DNA from: Acidibrevibacterium fodinaquatile
GTDB lineage: Bacteria > Pseudomonadota > Alphaproteobacteria > Acetobacterales > Acetobacteraceae
Length of the DNA stretch: 64,000 nucleotides
NCBI RefSeq assembly: GCF_003352165.1
Contig: NZ_CP029176.1
Location: forward strand, 1,426,001-1,490,000
Direction: 5' to 3'
Position numbers and translations under genes: made by a program. Below are positions 28,255-37,481 of this stretch, piece after piece. The first letter of the stretch is position 1. Each line of letters opens with the position of its first letter. The notes beneath the pieces were generated by a model. That model did no database searches. It was not told where the DNA came from and saw only the letters and a program-made list of their open reading frames with translations.

Positions 28255-28971
28255 TCAGATCGTCTCGGTATCGAGGGCGTAGCCGGCGGCGCGGACGGTG
28301 CGGACGAGGTCGGTCTCGTCGCCGACATTGAGCGCCTTGCGCAGACGCCGAATATGGACATCGACGGTGCGCGGCTCGACATGGATATCAACCCCCCAGA
28401 CCGCATCGAGCAATTCCTCGCGCGAAAACACCCGGCGCGGATGCTGCATGAGGAAATCGAGCAGGCGGTATTCGGTCGGGCCGAGATGGACGGGGCGAGT
28501 GCCGCGATAGACGCGGTGCGAGGCGAGATCCATGACGATGTCGTGGAATTCGCGCCGTCCCTTGCCGTTGCCGCCGCTCGCGCGGCGCAAGAGGGCGCGC
28601 ATGCGGGCAAGCAACGCCTCCATGTTGAACGGCTTGGTGATGTAATCATCGGCGCCGGTATTGAGGCCGCGGACGGCGTCTTGCTCGTCGTTGCGCGCCG
28701 TCACCATGATCACCGGCAGGTCACGGGTCGCGCTCGAGCGGCGGATCTGGCGGCAGACCTCGATCCCGGAAAGCGTCGGCAGCATCCAGTCGAGCAGCAC
28801 GATATCGGGCTCGTGCTCGCTGATGCGGAGCAGGGCCTCCTGCCCGTCCCCCGCTTCCTCGACGGCGAAACCCTGTTTTTCGAGATTATAGCGCAGCATC
28901 GTCGCCAAGGCCGCTTCGTCCTCGACGATCAGCACTTTCGGTTTGGCGGGGTGGAAAACGCCTTCGGGCAT
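28255..28971 (-). CDS. phoB: Phosphate regulon response regulator PhoB
   Basis: 238 residues. OmpR/PhoB family. Receiver domain with KVLIVEDEAAL, phospho-acceptor Asp in DIVLLDWMLP, and conserved Lys in YITKPF. The C-terminal winged helix ends RTVDVHIRRLRKAL. PhoB binds Pho boxes and activates phosphate-starvation genes; two such boxes precede pstS. It is the last gene of the pst-phoU unit, 26 bases after phoU. No phoR histidine kinase gene adjoins it. Confidence 0.95.
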   Translation of the reverse strand: MPEGVFHPAKPKVLIVEDEAALATMLRYNLEKQGFAVEEAGDGQEALLRISEHEPDIVLLDWMLPTLSGIEVCRQIRRSSATRDLPVIMVTARNDEQDAVRGLNTGADDYITKPFNMEALLARMRALLRRASGGNGKGRREFHDIVMDLASHRVYRGTRPVHLGPTEYRLLDFLMQHPRRVFSREELLDAVWGVDIHVEPRTVDVHIRRLRKALNVGDETDLVRTVRAAGYALDTETI

Positions 28972-28997
28972 GGCGTGGCTCCTTGATCGGGGCTGGT

Positions 28998-29714
28998 TCA
29001 GGATTGCGCGAGCCCGGCATAGGGCGAGTGTTCGCCCTTCGGCCGGGTTTCAGGCAGGGTTTCGCCGGTCGCGGTGTAGTGGACTTTTTCGGCGATGTTG
29101 GTCGCGTGATCGCCGATGCGTTCGAGATTCTTGGCGATGAACAGAAGATGCGTGCAGGGCGTGATGTTGCGCGGATCCTCGATCATGTAGGTGATGAGTT
29201 CGCGGAAAATGGTGTTGTAGATGTCATCGACCGCTTGATCAGAGCGCCAGACCGCGATCGCCTTGGCGGCATCGGTCTCGCTCACCGCGTCGATCACCGC
29301 TTTCAAATTCTCCTGCACCATGCGCGCCATGTGGGCGATGCCGGTGAGGCTATAGGGCAACGGGAATTGCGCCAGCACCAGGCTGCGCTTGGCGACATTG
29401 GCGGCATAGTCGCCGATCCGCTCGAGATCGGAGGTGATTTTCAGGGCGGCGACGATCTTGCGCAGATCATTGGCGACCGGCTGACGCAACGCGAGCAGAC
29501 GAATGACGAATTGCTCGACCTCGCGCTCCAGGGCATCGACGCGGGGATCGATTTCGATCGCGCGCGCGGCGGCGGCGCCGTCCTGGCCGACCACCGCTTG
29601 CGCCGCGAGCGCTGTCTGGCTCTCGACCAGCCCACCCATCTCGGCCATCAGATCGGCGAGGCGCTTTAGCTCCTGCTCGTAGCTTTTCACGATATGCCCC
29701 ATGTTTTCAGACAT
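28998..29714 (-). CDS. phoU: Phosphate-specific transport accessory protein PhoU
   Basis: 238 residues, a cytoplasmic six-helix metal-binding protein with two PhoU repeats. It tells PhoR the state of the Pst transporter and prevents toxic phosphate uptake. The start MSENMGHIVKSYEQELKRL is at ATG 29714 after GAGGG. Metal-cluster motifs appear as ERIGDYAANVAKRS and ERIGDHATNIAEKV, one per repeat. It sits between pstB and phoB. Confidence 0.95.
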   Translation of the reverse strand: MSENMGHIVKSYEQELKRLADLMAEMGGLVESQTALAAQAVVGQDGAAAARAIEIDPRVDALEREVEQFVIRLLALRQPVANDLRKIVAALKITSDLERIGDYAANVAKRSLVLAQFPLPYSLTGIAHMARMVQENLKAVIDAVSETDAAKAIAVWRSDQAVDDIYNTIFRELITYMIEDPRNITPCTHLLFIAKNLERIGDHATNIAEKVHYTATGETLPETRPKGEHSPYAGLAQS

Positions 29715-29741
29715 GTTCACCCTCTGTCATGCCGCCCGCGC

Positions 29742-30563
29742 TCAGCCGAACCGTCCGGTGATGTATTCCTGGGTGCGGCGCTGGCGTGGCGCCGTGAAGA
29801 TCTGCGCCGCGGGCCCGACCTCGACCAGTTCGCCGAGGTAGAAAAACGCCACCTGATCGGCACAGCGCGCCGCCTGCTGCATGTTGTGGGTTACGATGAC
29901 GATGGTGAAATCGGATTTCAGCTCGTCGATCAGTTCCTCGATTTTGAGCGTGCTGATGGGGTCGAGCGCGCTGGTCGGCTCGTCGAGCAGGATCACCTCG
30001 GGGCGGATGGCGATCGAGCGGGCGATGCAGAGGCGCTGCTGCTGACCACCGGAAAGCGCGGTCGCCGGCGCGCGCAGCCGGTCCTTGACCTCGTCCCAGA
30101 GGGCGGCGCGCGAAAGCGACCATTCCACCCGCTCATCCATCTCGGCGCGGGAAAGCCGCTCATGCAGGCGCGCGCCAAACGCGATATTGTCATAGATCGA
30201 CATCGGGAACGGGGTCGGCTTCTGAAACACCATGCCGATCCGCCGGCGCAGCGTATTCACATCGACATCGGGGCTGATGATGTTTTCGCCATCCATCATC
30301 ACCCGCCCGGTGGCGCGCTGGCCGGGATAGAGGTCGTACATGCGGTTGAGCACGCGGAGCAGCGTCGATTTGCCGCAACCCGAGGGGCCGATCATCCCGG
30401 TCGCCTGCCGGTCAGGAAGGGCAAGGGTGATGTTTTTCAGGGCCTCCGTCGTCCCATAGAAGAAATGCAGATTCTCGATCATGATCCGCGCTCCCGCCTC
30501 GCCGGCGGCGGCGAGGTCGGGTGTGGTCATGGCGGCGCTGGCATCCATCGGCGATCCTTTCAT
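29742..30563 (-). CDS. pstB: Phosphate ABC transporter ATP-binding protein PstB
   Basis: 273 residues from ATG 30563, preceded by GGGAGACGAG. It powers high-affinity phosphate uptake at the inner membrane. Walker A is GPSGCGKST, the ABC signature is [16 protein letters not shown], Walker B is [12 protein letters not shown], and the H-loop is VTHNMQQA. It starts 17 bases after pstA ends, and phoU follows. Confidence 0.96.
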   Translation of the reverse strand: MKGSPMDASAAMTTPDLAAAGEAGARIMIENLHFFYGTTEALKNITLALPDRQATGMIGPSGCGKSTLLRVLNRMYDLYPGQRATGRVMMDGENIISPDVDVNTLRRRIGMVFQKPTPFPMSIYDNIAFGARLHERLSRAEMDERVEWSLSRAALWDEVKDRLRAPATALSGGQQQRLCIARSIAIRPEVILLDEPTSALDPISTLKIEELIDELKSDFTIVIVTHNMQQAARCADQVAFFYLGELVEVGPAAQIFTAPRQRRTQEYITGRFG

Positions 30564-30580
30564 CGCTCGTCTCCCGCCAC

Positions 30581-31450
30581 TCACGCTTTGCGTGGCCGCA
30601 GCAGGAGGCGCGAGCCCAGGCTGAGCAGAAGCACGAATACCGTCATCAGCAGTGCCCCCGCCCAAGCGAGCTGCTGCCAGGCGGGATAGGGGCTGAGCGC
30701 GAACTGGAAGATCACCACCGGCATGTTGGCCATCGGCCTGGTGATGTCGAAGCTCAGATACTGGTTGTTGAGCGCGGTGAAGAGGAGCGGCGCGGTCTCG
30801 CCGCTGATCCGCGCGATGCCGAGGAGAAGGCCGGTCAGCATCCCGGTGCGCGCCGCCGGATAAAGCACGAACAAGACCATCCGCCAGAGCGGCGCGCCGA
30901 GCGCGAGCGCTGCCTCACGCAGCGAAACCGGCACCAGCCGTAGCGTCTCGTCGGTGGTGCGGACCACCACCGGCAACAACACCATCGCCATCGCGACGGC
31001 GCCGGCGATGCTGGAAAAATGGCCGCTCGGCTGGACGATGATTTCATAGACGAAAAGGCCGGTGACGATCGAGGGTGCGGACAGCAGGATGTCGTTGACG
31101 AAGCGCACTGCCTCCGCGATCCAGCGCCGCCCGCCGCTTTCGGCGAGGTGGGTGCCGGCGAGAATGCCGATCGGCGCCCCGAGCAGCACCGCGAGCGCGG
31201 TCATCATCACGCTGCCGAGAAGCGCGTTGAGCAGCCCGCCTTCGCTCCCGGGCGGCGGGGTCATGCGGGTGAAGAGATGCGGGCCGAGGGCGGCGGCCCC
31301 GTTGACGATAATGGTCGCGAGGATCCAGACCAGCGCGATCAGGCCAGCGAGCGTCGCGAGGGTGGCAAGCGCGAGCGCGAGCCCGTTTACCGCCTGGCGA
31401 CGCAGCATCCGCGCCCCGCCCGCGCGGCGCATCGCGTCATTTTTGCTCAT
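30581..31450 (-). CDS. pstA: Phosphate ABC transporter permease PstA
   Basis: 289 residues from ATG 31450, which overlaps the pstC stop by four bases (ATGA, 31447-31450). Six membrane helices; the binding-protein-dependent permease EAA loop reads [20 protein letters not shown]. It pairs with PstC to form the membrane channel. Confidence 0.95.
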   Translation of the reverse strand: MSKNDAMRRAGGARMLRRQAVNGLALALATLATLAGLIALVWILATIIVNGAAALGPHLFTRMTPPPGSEGGLLNALLGSVMMTALAVLLGAPIGILAGTHLAESGGRRWIAEAVRFVNDILLSAPSIVTGLFVYEIIVQPSGHFSSIAGAVAMAMVLLPVVVRTTDETLRLVPVSLREAALALGAPLWRMVLFVLYPAARTGMLTGLLLGIARISGETAPLLFTALNNQYLSFDITRPMANMPVVIFQFALSPYPAWQQLAWAGALLMTVFVLLLSLGSRLLLRPRKA

Positions 31451-32418
31451 CGCGCTCGCTCCCCGGCGGTGAGCCGCGCGAGTAGCCATTTCGCCAGGGC
31501 GAGCACCACGAAGGTGATGGCAAAGAGAACAAAGCCGAGCGCGATCAGCGAAGAGCGGTAGATGTCGCTATCCGCCTCGGTGAATTCGTTGGCGATCGCG
31601 GCGGCGATCGAGGTCGAGGGCATGAGCAGCGAGGCGCTGAAATCATGGGCGTTGCCGAGCACGAAGGTGACCGCCATGGTTTCGCCGAGGGCGCGGCCGA
31701 GGCCGAGGAAAATCCCGCCCATGACCGCGCTTTTGGTGTAGGGCAGCACCACCCGCCAGACCAGCTCCCAGCGCGTCGCCCCAAGCCCGAGCGCGGATTC
31801 GCGCAGAGCCTGCGGCACCAGGCGGAACACGTCGCGCATCACCGAGGAGATGAACGGCACCACCATGACGCCGAGAATGAGCCCGCCGGTCAGCATGCCG
31901 ATGCCGAGCGGCGGGCCATCGAACAAAACGCCGAGCAGCGGCAGCGGCCCGAGGGCCGCGGTCAACGCCGGCTCGACGTGATCGGCCATGAAGGGCGCGA
32001 AGACGAAAAGCCCCCACATGCCATAAATGATGCTCGGGATGCCGGCGAGCAGCTCGATCGCGCCGCCAATCGGGGCGCGGAGCCAGACCGGCGCGACTTC
32101 GGTCAGGAAAAGTGCGATGCCGAAGCTGACCGGCACCGCCGTCAGCATGGCGATCGTCGAGGTGACCAGGGTGCCATAGATCGGCACCAATGCGCCGAAA
32201 TCGCGATGCACCGGATCCCAGGCAAGACCGGTGAGGAACGCCAGACCGAAGTGCCGGAAGGCCGGCAGCGCCCCCCAGAAAATCGCCAGCGCCGCGCCTC
32301 CGAGCAGCGCTAGCACCATCACCGCGGCGCCGGCGAGGAGGATGCGAAACAGCCGATCGCCAAACGGGAGCCAGCGGCGCGCCGGGGCGTGCGCGCGCGG
32401 CAATGCGATCCCGCTCAT
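31447..32418 (-). CDS. pstC: Phosphate ABC transporter permease PstC
   Basis: 323 residues from ATG 32418. Permease with the EAA loop ESALGLGATRWELVWRVVLP and the PstC-typical ELLAGIPSIIYGMWGLFVFAP. It lies 34 bases after the pstS stop and overlaps pstA. An alternative upstream start to 32547 lacks homology and would overlap pstS. Confidence 0.95.
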   Translation of the reverse strand: MSGIALPRAHAPARRWLPFGDRLFRILLAGAAVMVLALLGGAALAIFWGALPAFRHFGLAFLTGLAWDPVHRDFGALVPIYGTLVTSTIAMLTAVPVSFGIALFLTEVAPVWLRAPIGGAIELLAGIPSIIYGMWGLFVFAPFMADHVEPALTAALGPLPLLGVLFDGPPLGIGMLTGGLILGVMVVPFISSVMRDVFRLVPQALRESALGLGATRWELVWRVVLPYTKSAVMGGIFLGLGRALGETMAVTFVLGNAHDFSASLLMPSTSIAAAIANEFTEADSDIYRSSLIALGFVLFAITFVVLALAKWLLARLTAGERAR

Positions 32419-32452
32419 CGAGGCTGGTCCCGCTCGCGCCGCGCGCCCGCTG

Positions 32453-33469
32453 TCACGGCTGATTGGCCTGCCAATAGGCTTCGATGGCGGCGGTGAGGCT
32501 CGCCGGCAGCGGCACATAGGCGAGGGCTTCGGCGTCGGCGTCGCCATGGGCGAAGGCCCAGCGGAAGAAGTCGAGCGCCGCTTTGCCGGCCGGCGTCGCC
32601 AGCGCGGTGCGGTGGATCAGGATGAAGCTGGTCGCCGCGATGGGATAGGCATCGTCACCCGGCGCATTGGTCAGCACCAGGTCGAAATCCGAGGTTTTGG
32701 ACCATTCCGCGCTCGCCGCCGCCGCTTGGAACGAGGCCTTGCCCGGTTCCGGATAGCGCCCGGCGGCGTTCTGGACCAAGGCGTAGCTCATCTTGTTTTG
32801 CAGGATATAGGCGTATTCGAGATAGCCGATCGACCCCTTGATCCGCTGGATATAGGCCGCGACCCCCTCATTGCCCTTGCCGCCGACGCCAGCCGGCCAC
32901 GAGACCGAGGTGCCCTCGCCGATGCGGGCCTTCCATTCCGGGCTTACCTTGGCGAGATAATCCACCCAATTGAAGGTGGTGCCGGAGCCGTCCGAGCGAT
33001 GGACGACAGTGATCGCCATCGCCGGCAGCGTGAGCCCGGGATTGAGCGAGACGATCTCGGGATCATTCCAAGTCTTCACCCGCCCGAGATAGATATCGGC
33101 GAGCGCTGGCCCGGTCAGGCGCAGCGCCCCGGGCGCAATCCCGGGGAGATTGACCGCCGGTACCACCGCGCCGACGACGGCGGGGAATTGGAGCAGCCCT
33201 GCCTCGTGCAAATCGGCGGGGGGAAGCGGCATGTCGCTCGCGCCGAAGGTGACGGTGCCGGCTTTGATCTGCGCGATGCCGCCGCCCGAGCCGATCGACT
33301 GATAATTGATCTTGGCGCCACCCTGCTTGCTGTAATCGTCCGACCATTTGGCGAGCAGAGGATAGACGAAAGTCGAGCCGGCGCCGGTGATCGACTCGGC
33401 GGCGAAGCTCGGGGCAAACCCCGACAACAGCGCGAGCCCGAAGGCGAGCGCCGCGATGGCTGATTTCAT
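32453..33469 (-). CDS. pstS: Phosphate-binding periplasmic protein PstS
   Basis: 338 residues. High-affinity periplasmic phosphate receptor of the Pst transporter. An N-terminal signal peptide (cleavage near residue 23, PSFA/A) is followed by ITGAGSTFVYPLLAKW, the phosphate-binding loop shared by the family, and HRSDGSGTTFNW with further ligand residues. ATG 33469 follows AGGAG. It is the first gene of the pstSCAB-phoU-phoB unit and is preceded by two Pho boxes. Confidence 0.96.
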   Translation of the reverse strand: MKSAIAALAFGLALLSGFAPSFAAESITGAGSTFVYPLLAKWSDDYSKQGGAKINYQSIGSGGGIAQIKAGTVTFGASDMPLPPADLHEAGLLQFPAVVGAVVPAVNLPGIAPGALRLTGPALADIYLGRVKTWNDPEIVSLNPGLTLPAMAITVVHRSDGSGTTFNWVDYLAKVSPEWKARIGEGTSVSWPAGVGGKGNEGVAAYIQRIKGSIGYLEYAYILQNKMSYALVQNAAGRYPEPGKASFQAAAASAEWSKTSDFDLVLTNAPGDDAYPIAATSFILIHRTALATPAGKAALDFFRWAFAHGDADAEALAYVPLPASLTAAIEAYWQANQP

Positions 33470-33541
33470 AACAACTCCTCATGGTCGGGTGACGCATCGG
33501 GCCGAACTGGCGGCAAATTAGGCGGCGATGGCGGCGTGATG

Positions 33542-33569
33542 ATTGCAGTTTTATGAAGCTTTTGTGACA
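33542..33569 (-). promoter_or_regulatory. pstS: Pho box 2 upstream of pstS
   Basis: On the minus strand, TGTCACAAAAG, CTTCATAAAAC and TGCAATCATC follow each other in 11-base steps, matching the PhoB direct-repeat pattern (CTGTCAT every 11 bases). It lies about 70-100 bases before the pstS start codon. A -10-like TAATTT is near 33515-33520 on the same strand. Confidence 0.7.
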
Positions 33570-33594
33570 TCGAGGGATGTTGGTGGCGGAGTTT

Positions 33595-33611
33595 ATGACA
33601 AAACAGTGACA
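33595..33611 (-). promoter_or_regulatory. pstS: Pho box 1 upstream of pstS
   Basis: On the minus strand, TGTCAC and TGTCAT are spaced exactly 11 bases apart, giving a canonical two-repeat PhoB site about 130 bases upstream of pstS and about 20 bases beyond the mutL stop codon (33632). Together with box 2 it implies strong phosphate-starvation induction. Confidence 0.7.
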
Positions 33612-33631
33612 TTCAGTGGCTCAACGGCGGC

Positions 33632-35440
33632 TCAACGGCGGCCAAACAGGCGCTCGATGTCGGCGCGGCACAGGCGGAGGAAGGTCGGGCGGCCATGGCT
33701 ACAGGTCGCGGCGCGTGGCGTTGCCTCCATATCGCGCAGAAGGGCGTTCATTTCCGCCGCTTGCAGCCGCCGCCCGGCCCGGATGCTGCCATGGCAGGCG
33801 AGACGCGCCAGCACCGCATCAAGCCGCGCGGCGAGCGAGGTCTGGGCGCCGCTGTCCGCGAGTTCGTCGGCGATGTCGCGGAGCAGCGGCCCTGGCTCCG
33901 GCGCCCCGAGTGCTGCCGGGAGCGAGCGGACCAGGATCGCTTGCGGCCCGAAAGCCTCGATCTCGAGCCCGAGCTGCGCCAGCGCCGCGGCTTCGGCGAG
34001 AACCCGCTCGGCCTCCGCGGCCGAGAGTTCGACCACCGCCGGCAACAGCAGCGGCTGCGCGCGCACGCCGCCGGCCGCCCATTCACGGGCGAGGCGTTCT
34101 TGGGTCAGCCGCTCATGGGCGGCGTGCTGATCGACGATGACGAGCGCGCCATCGCCGGTGAGCGCCAGGATATAGGTCTCGAGCACTTGCGCGACCGCGG
34201 CGCCGAGCGGGTAATCGATCGCGGCTTGGACCGCTGCGGACTCGCGCACGGCGGACGCTGCTGGCGGATCCGCGGCAGCGATCTGGCGCGCGGCCGGCGG
34301 CGCTGCAAGCGCGAGCGTGGGTTCGGCGAACTGCATCGCCGCCATGCTCTCGGCGGCGGCGGTTCCCAAGCCGGATGCGCCCGAGGGGGCATCGCCGGCG
34401 CGGGAATGGCCGAAGCGGGGAAGGGGGGGGCGGGCTGCCGACAGCGTTCCCGCTGGCGTTGCGAGTGTGGCGCGCAACGCCCCGATCACCAGCGCGCGCA
34501 CCCCGGCGGGGTCGCGGAAACGCAGCTCGGTCTTAGCCGGATGGACGTTCACATCGACCTCATCGGCGGGCAGGTCGAGGATCAGGGCAGCCACCGGATG
34601 GCGCCCGGCGGGAATGACGTCGCGATAGGCGATGCGCAGCGCCGTGCGGAGCACCGGGTCGATCACCGGGCGGCGATTGACGATGAAATGCTGCAACGCG
34701 GCATTGGCGCGGGTGAGATGGGCGGCGCCAGCGAAGCCGGAGAGCCGCATCTCGCCGCGCTCGGCGGCAAGTGGCAGCAGATTATCCGCCGCCGCCGCCC
34801 CGAACAAAGCGCCGACGCGGGCGGCGAGTGGCTCGGGGGCGCGCTCGAAAATCACCCGTCCATCGACTTCGAAGCGAAATCCGACGGCAGGCGCGGCGAG
34901 CGCCAGGCGTCGCGCGACGGCCTCCGCCGCCTCGGCCTCGCTCCGCGCCGATTTGAGGAATTTCCGCCGCGCCGGCGTCGCGAAGAAGAGATCGCGCACC
35001 ACGACCTCGGTCCCCGGCGGGCCGGCGGCGGGAACCGGGTCAAAAACCCGGCCGCCCTCGACGCGGATGGTCATGGCGTGATCGGCGTTACCCGGGCGCG
35101 AGGTGAGAGAAAGCCGGCCGGCGGCGCCGATCGAGGGCAGCGCCTCGCCACGAAACCCGAGCGTGGTGATGCGGATCAGCTGCTCATCGCCGAGCTTCGA
35201 GGTCGCATGGCGCGCGATCGCGAGCGGCAGATCGTCGGCCGCGATGCCGGCGCCGTCATCGGTGACCGCGATGCGGGCGATGCCGCCTTCCTCGATCGCG
35301 ATGGCGATCCGCCGCGCCCCGGCATCGAGCGCGTTTTCGACCAACTCCTTGACCACCGCCGCCGGCCGCTCGATCACCTCGCCGGCGGCGATGCGATTGA
35401 CCAGCGCCTCGGGCAGCAGGCGGATGCGGGGTGATGCCAT
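33632..35440 (-). CDS. mutL: DNA mismatch repair protein MutL
   Basis: 602 residues. The GHKL ATPase N-terminus is complete: LVNRIAAGEVIERPAAVVKE, DDGAGI and the ATP lid ATSKLGDEQLIRITTLGFRG. The C-terminal dimerisation domain contains DQHAAHERLTQE, the metal-binding motif of endonuclease-active MutL (absent from E. coli), plus ACHGSIRAG and CSHGRP. MutL links MutS recognition to strand removal. Its stop codon sits in a short direct duplication (33618-33640), where GGCTCAACGGC occurs twice in tandem. It reads toward pstS. Confidence 0.96.
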   Translation of the reverse strand: MASPRIRLLPEALVNRIAAGEVIERPAAVVKELVENALDAGARRIAIAIEEGGIARIAVTDDGAGIAADDLPLAIARHATSKLGDEQLIRITTLGFRGEALPSIGAAGRLSLTSRPGNADHAMTIRVEGGRVFDPVPAAGPPGTEVVVRDLFFATPARRKFLKSARSEAEAAEAVARRLALAAPAVGFRFEVDGRVIFERAPEPLAARVGALFGAAAADNLLPLAAERGEMRLSGFAGAAHLTRANAALQHFIVNRRPVIDPVLRTALRIAYRDVIPAGRHPVAALILDLPADEVDVNVHPAKTELRFRDPAGVRALVIGALRATLATPAGTLSAARPPLPRFGHSRAGDAPSGASGLGTAAAESMAAMQFAEPTLALAAPPAARQIAAADPPAASAVRESAAVQAAIDYPLGAAVAQVLETYILALTGDGALVIVDQHAAHERLTQERLAREWAAGGVRAQPLLLPAVVELSAAEAERVLAEAAALAQLGLEIEAFGPQAILVRSLPAALGAPEPGPLLRDIADELADSGAQTSLAARLDAVLARLACHGSIRAGRRLQAAEMNALLRDMEATPRAATCSHGRPTFLRLCRADIERLFGRR

Positions 35441-35480
35441 GGCGGACTCTTACCCGATCGCGCCGCGAGGCAGAAGCCGC

Positions 35481-36800
35481 CTACAGGATGAACCGGCTGA
35501 GATCGCCGCGCGCGGCGAGCGGCGTCACCCGCTCGCGGACATACTCGGCGGTGATGGTGATGGTCTCGCCGGCGCGGTCAGAGGCGGTGAAGCTGATCTC
35601 CTCGAGCAGTTTTTCGAGGACGGTATGGAGTCTCCGCGCGCCGATATTCTCGATCCGGTCATTGATGTCGGCGGCAAGCTCGGCGAGCGCCTCGATCGCC
35701 CCGTCCTCGAACACCAGCTCCACCCGCTCGGTCGCCATCAGCGCCGCCGATTGCTTGAGGAGCGAATGCTCGGGCTCGGTCAGGATGCGGCGGAGATCGG
35801 CGCGGCTGAGCCCGGCGAGTTCGACCCGGATCGGCAAGCGCCCCTGCAATTCCGGCAGCAGATCGGAAGGTTTGGCGAGATGGAAGGCACCGGAGGCGAT
35901 GAACAGGATATGGTCGGTCTTGGCCGGGCCGTATTTGGTGTTGACGGTGGTGCCTTCGATCAGCGGCAGCAGATCACGCTGGACGCCTTCGCGCGAGACG
36001 TCGCCGCCGCGAAACCCGCCCTCGCTGGTGCGGGCGCAGATCTTGTCGATCTCGTCGAGGAAAACGATGCCGTTATTCTCGGCATGCGCCAGCGCGTCCT
36101 TGGCGAGACGGTCATTGTCGAGCAGCTTGTCGGCTTCCTCGCGCAACAGCGCGCGGCGCGCCTCGGCGAGCTTCATCCGCCGCGCCTGCGGCTGGCGCCC
36201 GAGCATGCCCTTCATCATCTCCGAGAGATTGATCATTTGCCCGGGCGGCATGCCGGGGAGGTCGATCTGGCCGATCGGCAGCCCGGGCGCCTCAGAAAGG
36301 CTGATTTCGATTTCTTTGTCCTCGAATTCGCCATCGCGGAGGCGCCGGCGGAACTGGCTTCTGGTGTCGGCGGAGGCGCGTTCGCCGACGAGCGCGGTAA
36401 TCAGCCGCTCTTCGGCGGCGAGTTCGGCCTTGGCCTCGACCTCGCGCCGCGAGGCCTCGCGCAGCATCGCGAGCGAGACATCGACGAGGTCGCGCACGAT
36501 TTGGTCGACATCGCGCCCGACATAGCCGACCTCGGTGAACTTGGTCGCCTCGACCTTGAGGAACGGCGCCTGCGCGAGTTTGGCGAGACGGCGGGCGATT
36601 TCGGTCTTGCCGCAGCCGGTCGGGCCGATCATCAGGATGTTTTTCGGCACCACCTCTTCCCGCAGCGCCTCCGGCAAATGCTGGCGCCGCCAGCGGTTGC
36701 GGAGCGCAATGGCGACGGCGCGCTTGGCCTCGTTCTGGCCGACGATGAAACGGTCGAGTTCGGAGACGATCTCGCGCGGCGAATAGGTTGGTACCTCCAT
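35481..36800 (-). CDS. hslU: ATP-dependent protease ATPase subunit HslU (ClpY)
   Basis: 439 residues from ATG 36800. AAA+ unfoldase of the HslUV protease. Walker A is GPTGCGKTE, the substrate pore loop is GYVGRD, and Walker B is IVFLDEIDK; the C-terminal tail ends LSRFIL, which docks into HslV. The ATG overlaps the hslV stop by one base, so the two are translated together. Confidence 0.96.
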   Translation of the reverse strand: MEVPTYSPREIVSELDRFIVGQNEAKRAVAIALRNRWRRQHLPEALREEVVPKNILMIGPTGCGKTEIARRLAKLAQAPFLKVEATKFTEVGYVGRDVDQIVRDLVDVSLAMLREASRREVEAKAELAAEERLITALVGERASADTRSQFRRRLRDGEFEDKEIEISLSEAPGLPIGQIDLPGMPPGQMINLSEMMKGMLGRQPQARRMKLAEARRALLREEADKLLDNDRLAKDALAHAENNGIVFLDEIDKICARTSEGGFRGGDVSREGVQRDLLPLIEGTTVNTKYGPAKTDHILFIASGAFHLAKPSDLLPELQGRLPIRVELAGLSRADLRRILTEPEHSLLKQSAALMATERVELVFEDGAIEALAELAADINDRIENIGARRLHTVLEKLLEEISFTASDRAGETITITAEYVRERVTPLAARGDLSRFIL

Positions 36801-37375
36801 CAGCCGGCCTCCCCGATGGTCTCGATGATGACGTTGTGATTGGTATAGACGCAGATCTCGGCGGCGATCGCCATGGCGCGGCGGGCGACGTCTTCGGCGC
36901 TCAATCCCGGAATGTCGATGAGCGCGCGCGCCGCGGCGAGCGCGTAATTGCCGCCCGAGCCGATGCCGATGACGCCGTCCGAGGGTTCCAGCACATCGCC
37001 ATTGCCGGTCAGGGTAAAGCTCCGTTCGGCGTCCGCGACCGCCATCATCGCCTCCAGCCGGCGGAGATAGCGGTCGGTCCGCCAATCTTTGGCGAGTTCG
37101 ACGCAGGCACGCTCCAACTGGCCGGGAAAGCGTTCGAGCTTGGCCTCGAGCCGTTCGAGCAGGGTGAAGGCATCGGCGGTGGCGCCGGCGAAACCGGCGA
37201 GCACGCCGCCCGAGGGGCCGATGCGCCGCACCTTGCGGGCATTGGCCTTGATCACCGTCTGGCCGAGGCTCACCTGGCCGTCACCGGCCATCGCGACGCC
37301 GCCTTTGCCGCGAACGCAGAGGATGGTGGTGCCATGCCAGCCGACGGGATCATGGGGGGAAGGGTTCTGGGTCAT
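36800..37375 (-). CDS. hslV: ATP-dependent protease peptidase subunit HslV (ClpQ)
   Basis: 191 residues. Threonine protease related to the proteasome beta subunit. The nucleophile Thr lies in HGTTILCV, so about 15 N-terminal residues form a propeptide removed by processing. [15 protein letters not shown] and [16 protein letters not shown] are conserved. It precedes hslU on the same strand with a one-base overlap. Confidence 0.95.
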   Translation of the reverse strand: MTQNPSPHDPVGWHGTTILCVRGKGGVAMAGDGQVSLGQTVIKANARKVRRIGPSGGVLAGFAGATADAFTLLERLEAKLERFPGQLERACVELAKDWRTDRYLRRLEAMMAVADAERSFTLTGNGDVLEPSDGVIGIGSGGNYALAAARALIDIPGLSAEDVARRAMAIAAEICVYTNHNVIIETIGEAG

Positions 37376-37481
37376 GGCCGGCTAAATGGCGCGGCCGGCG
37401 AGGGCGCACAAGCCCGGACCTGGGCGCGGGCTGGTCAAACCCGCCATGCCGGCCCAGAATGACGCGAGAAGGGGGAACGCG

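Noticed and set aside
33618-33640. Tandem duplication around the mutL stop codon
   Set aside because: Only two short copies; most simply a slippage event without functional sign.
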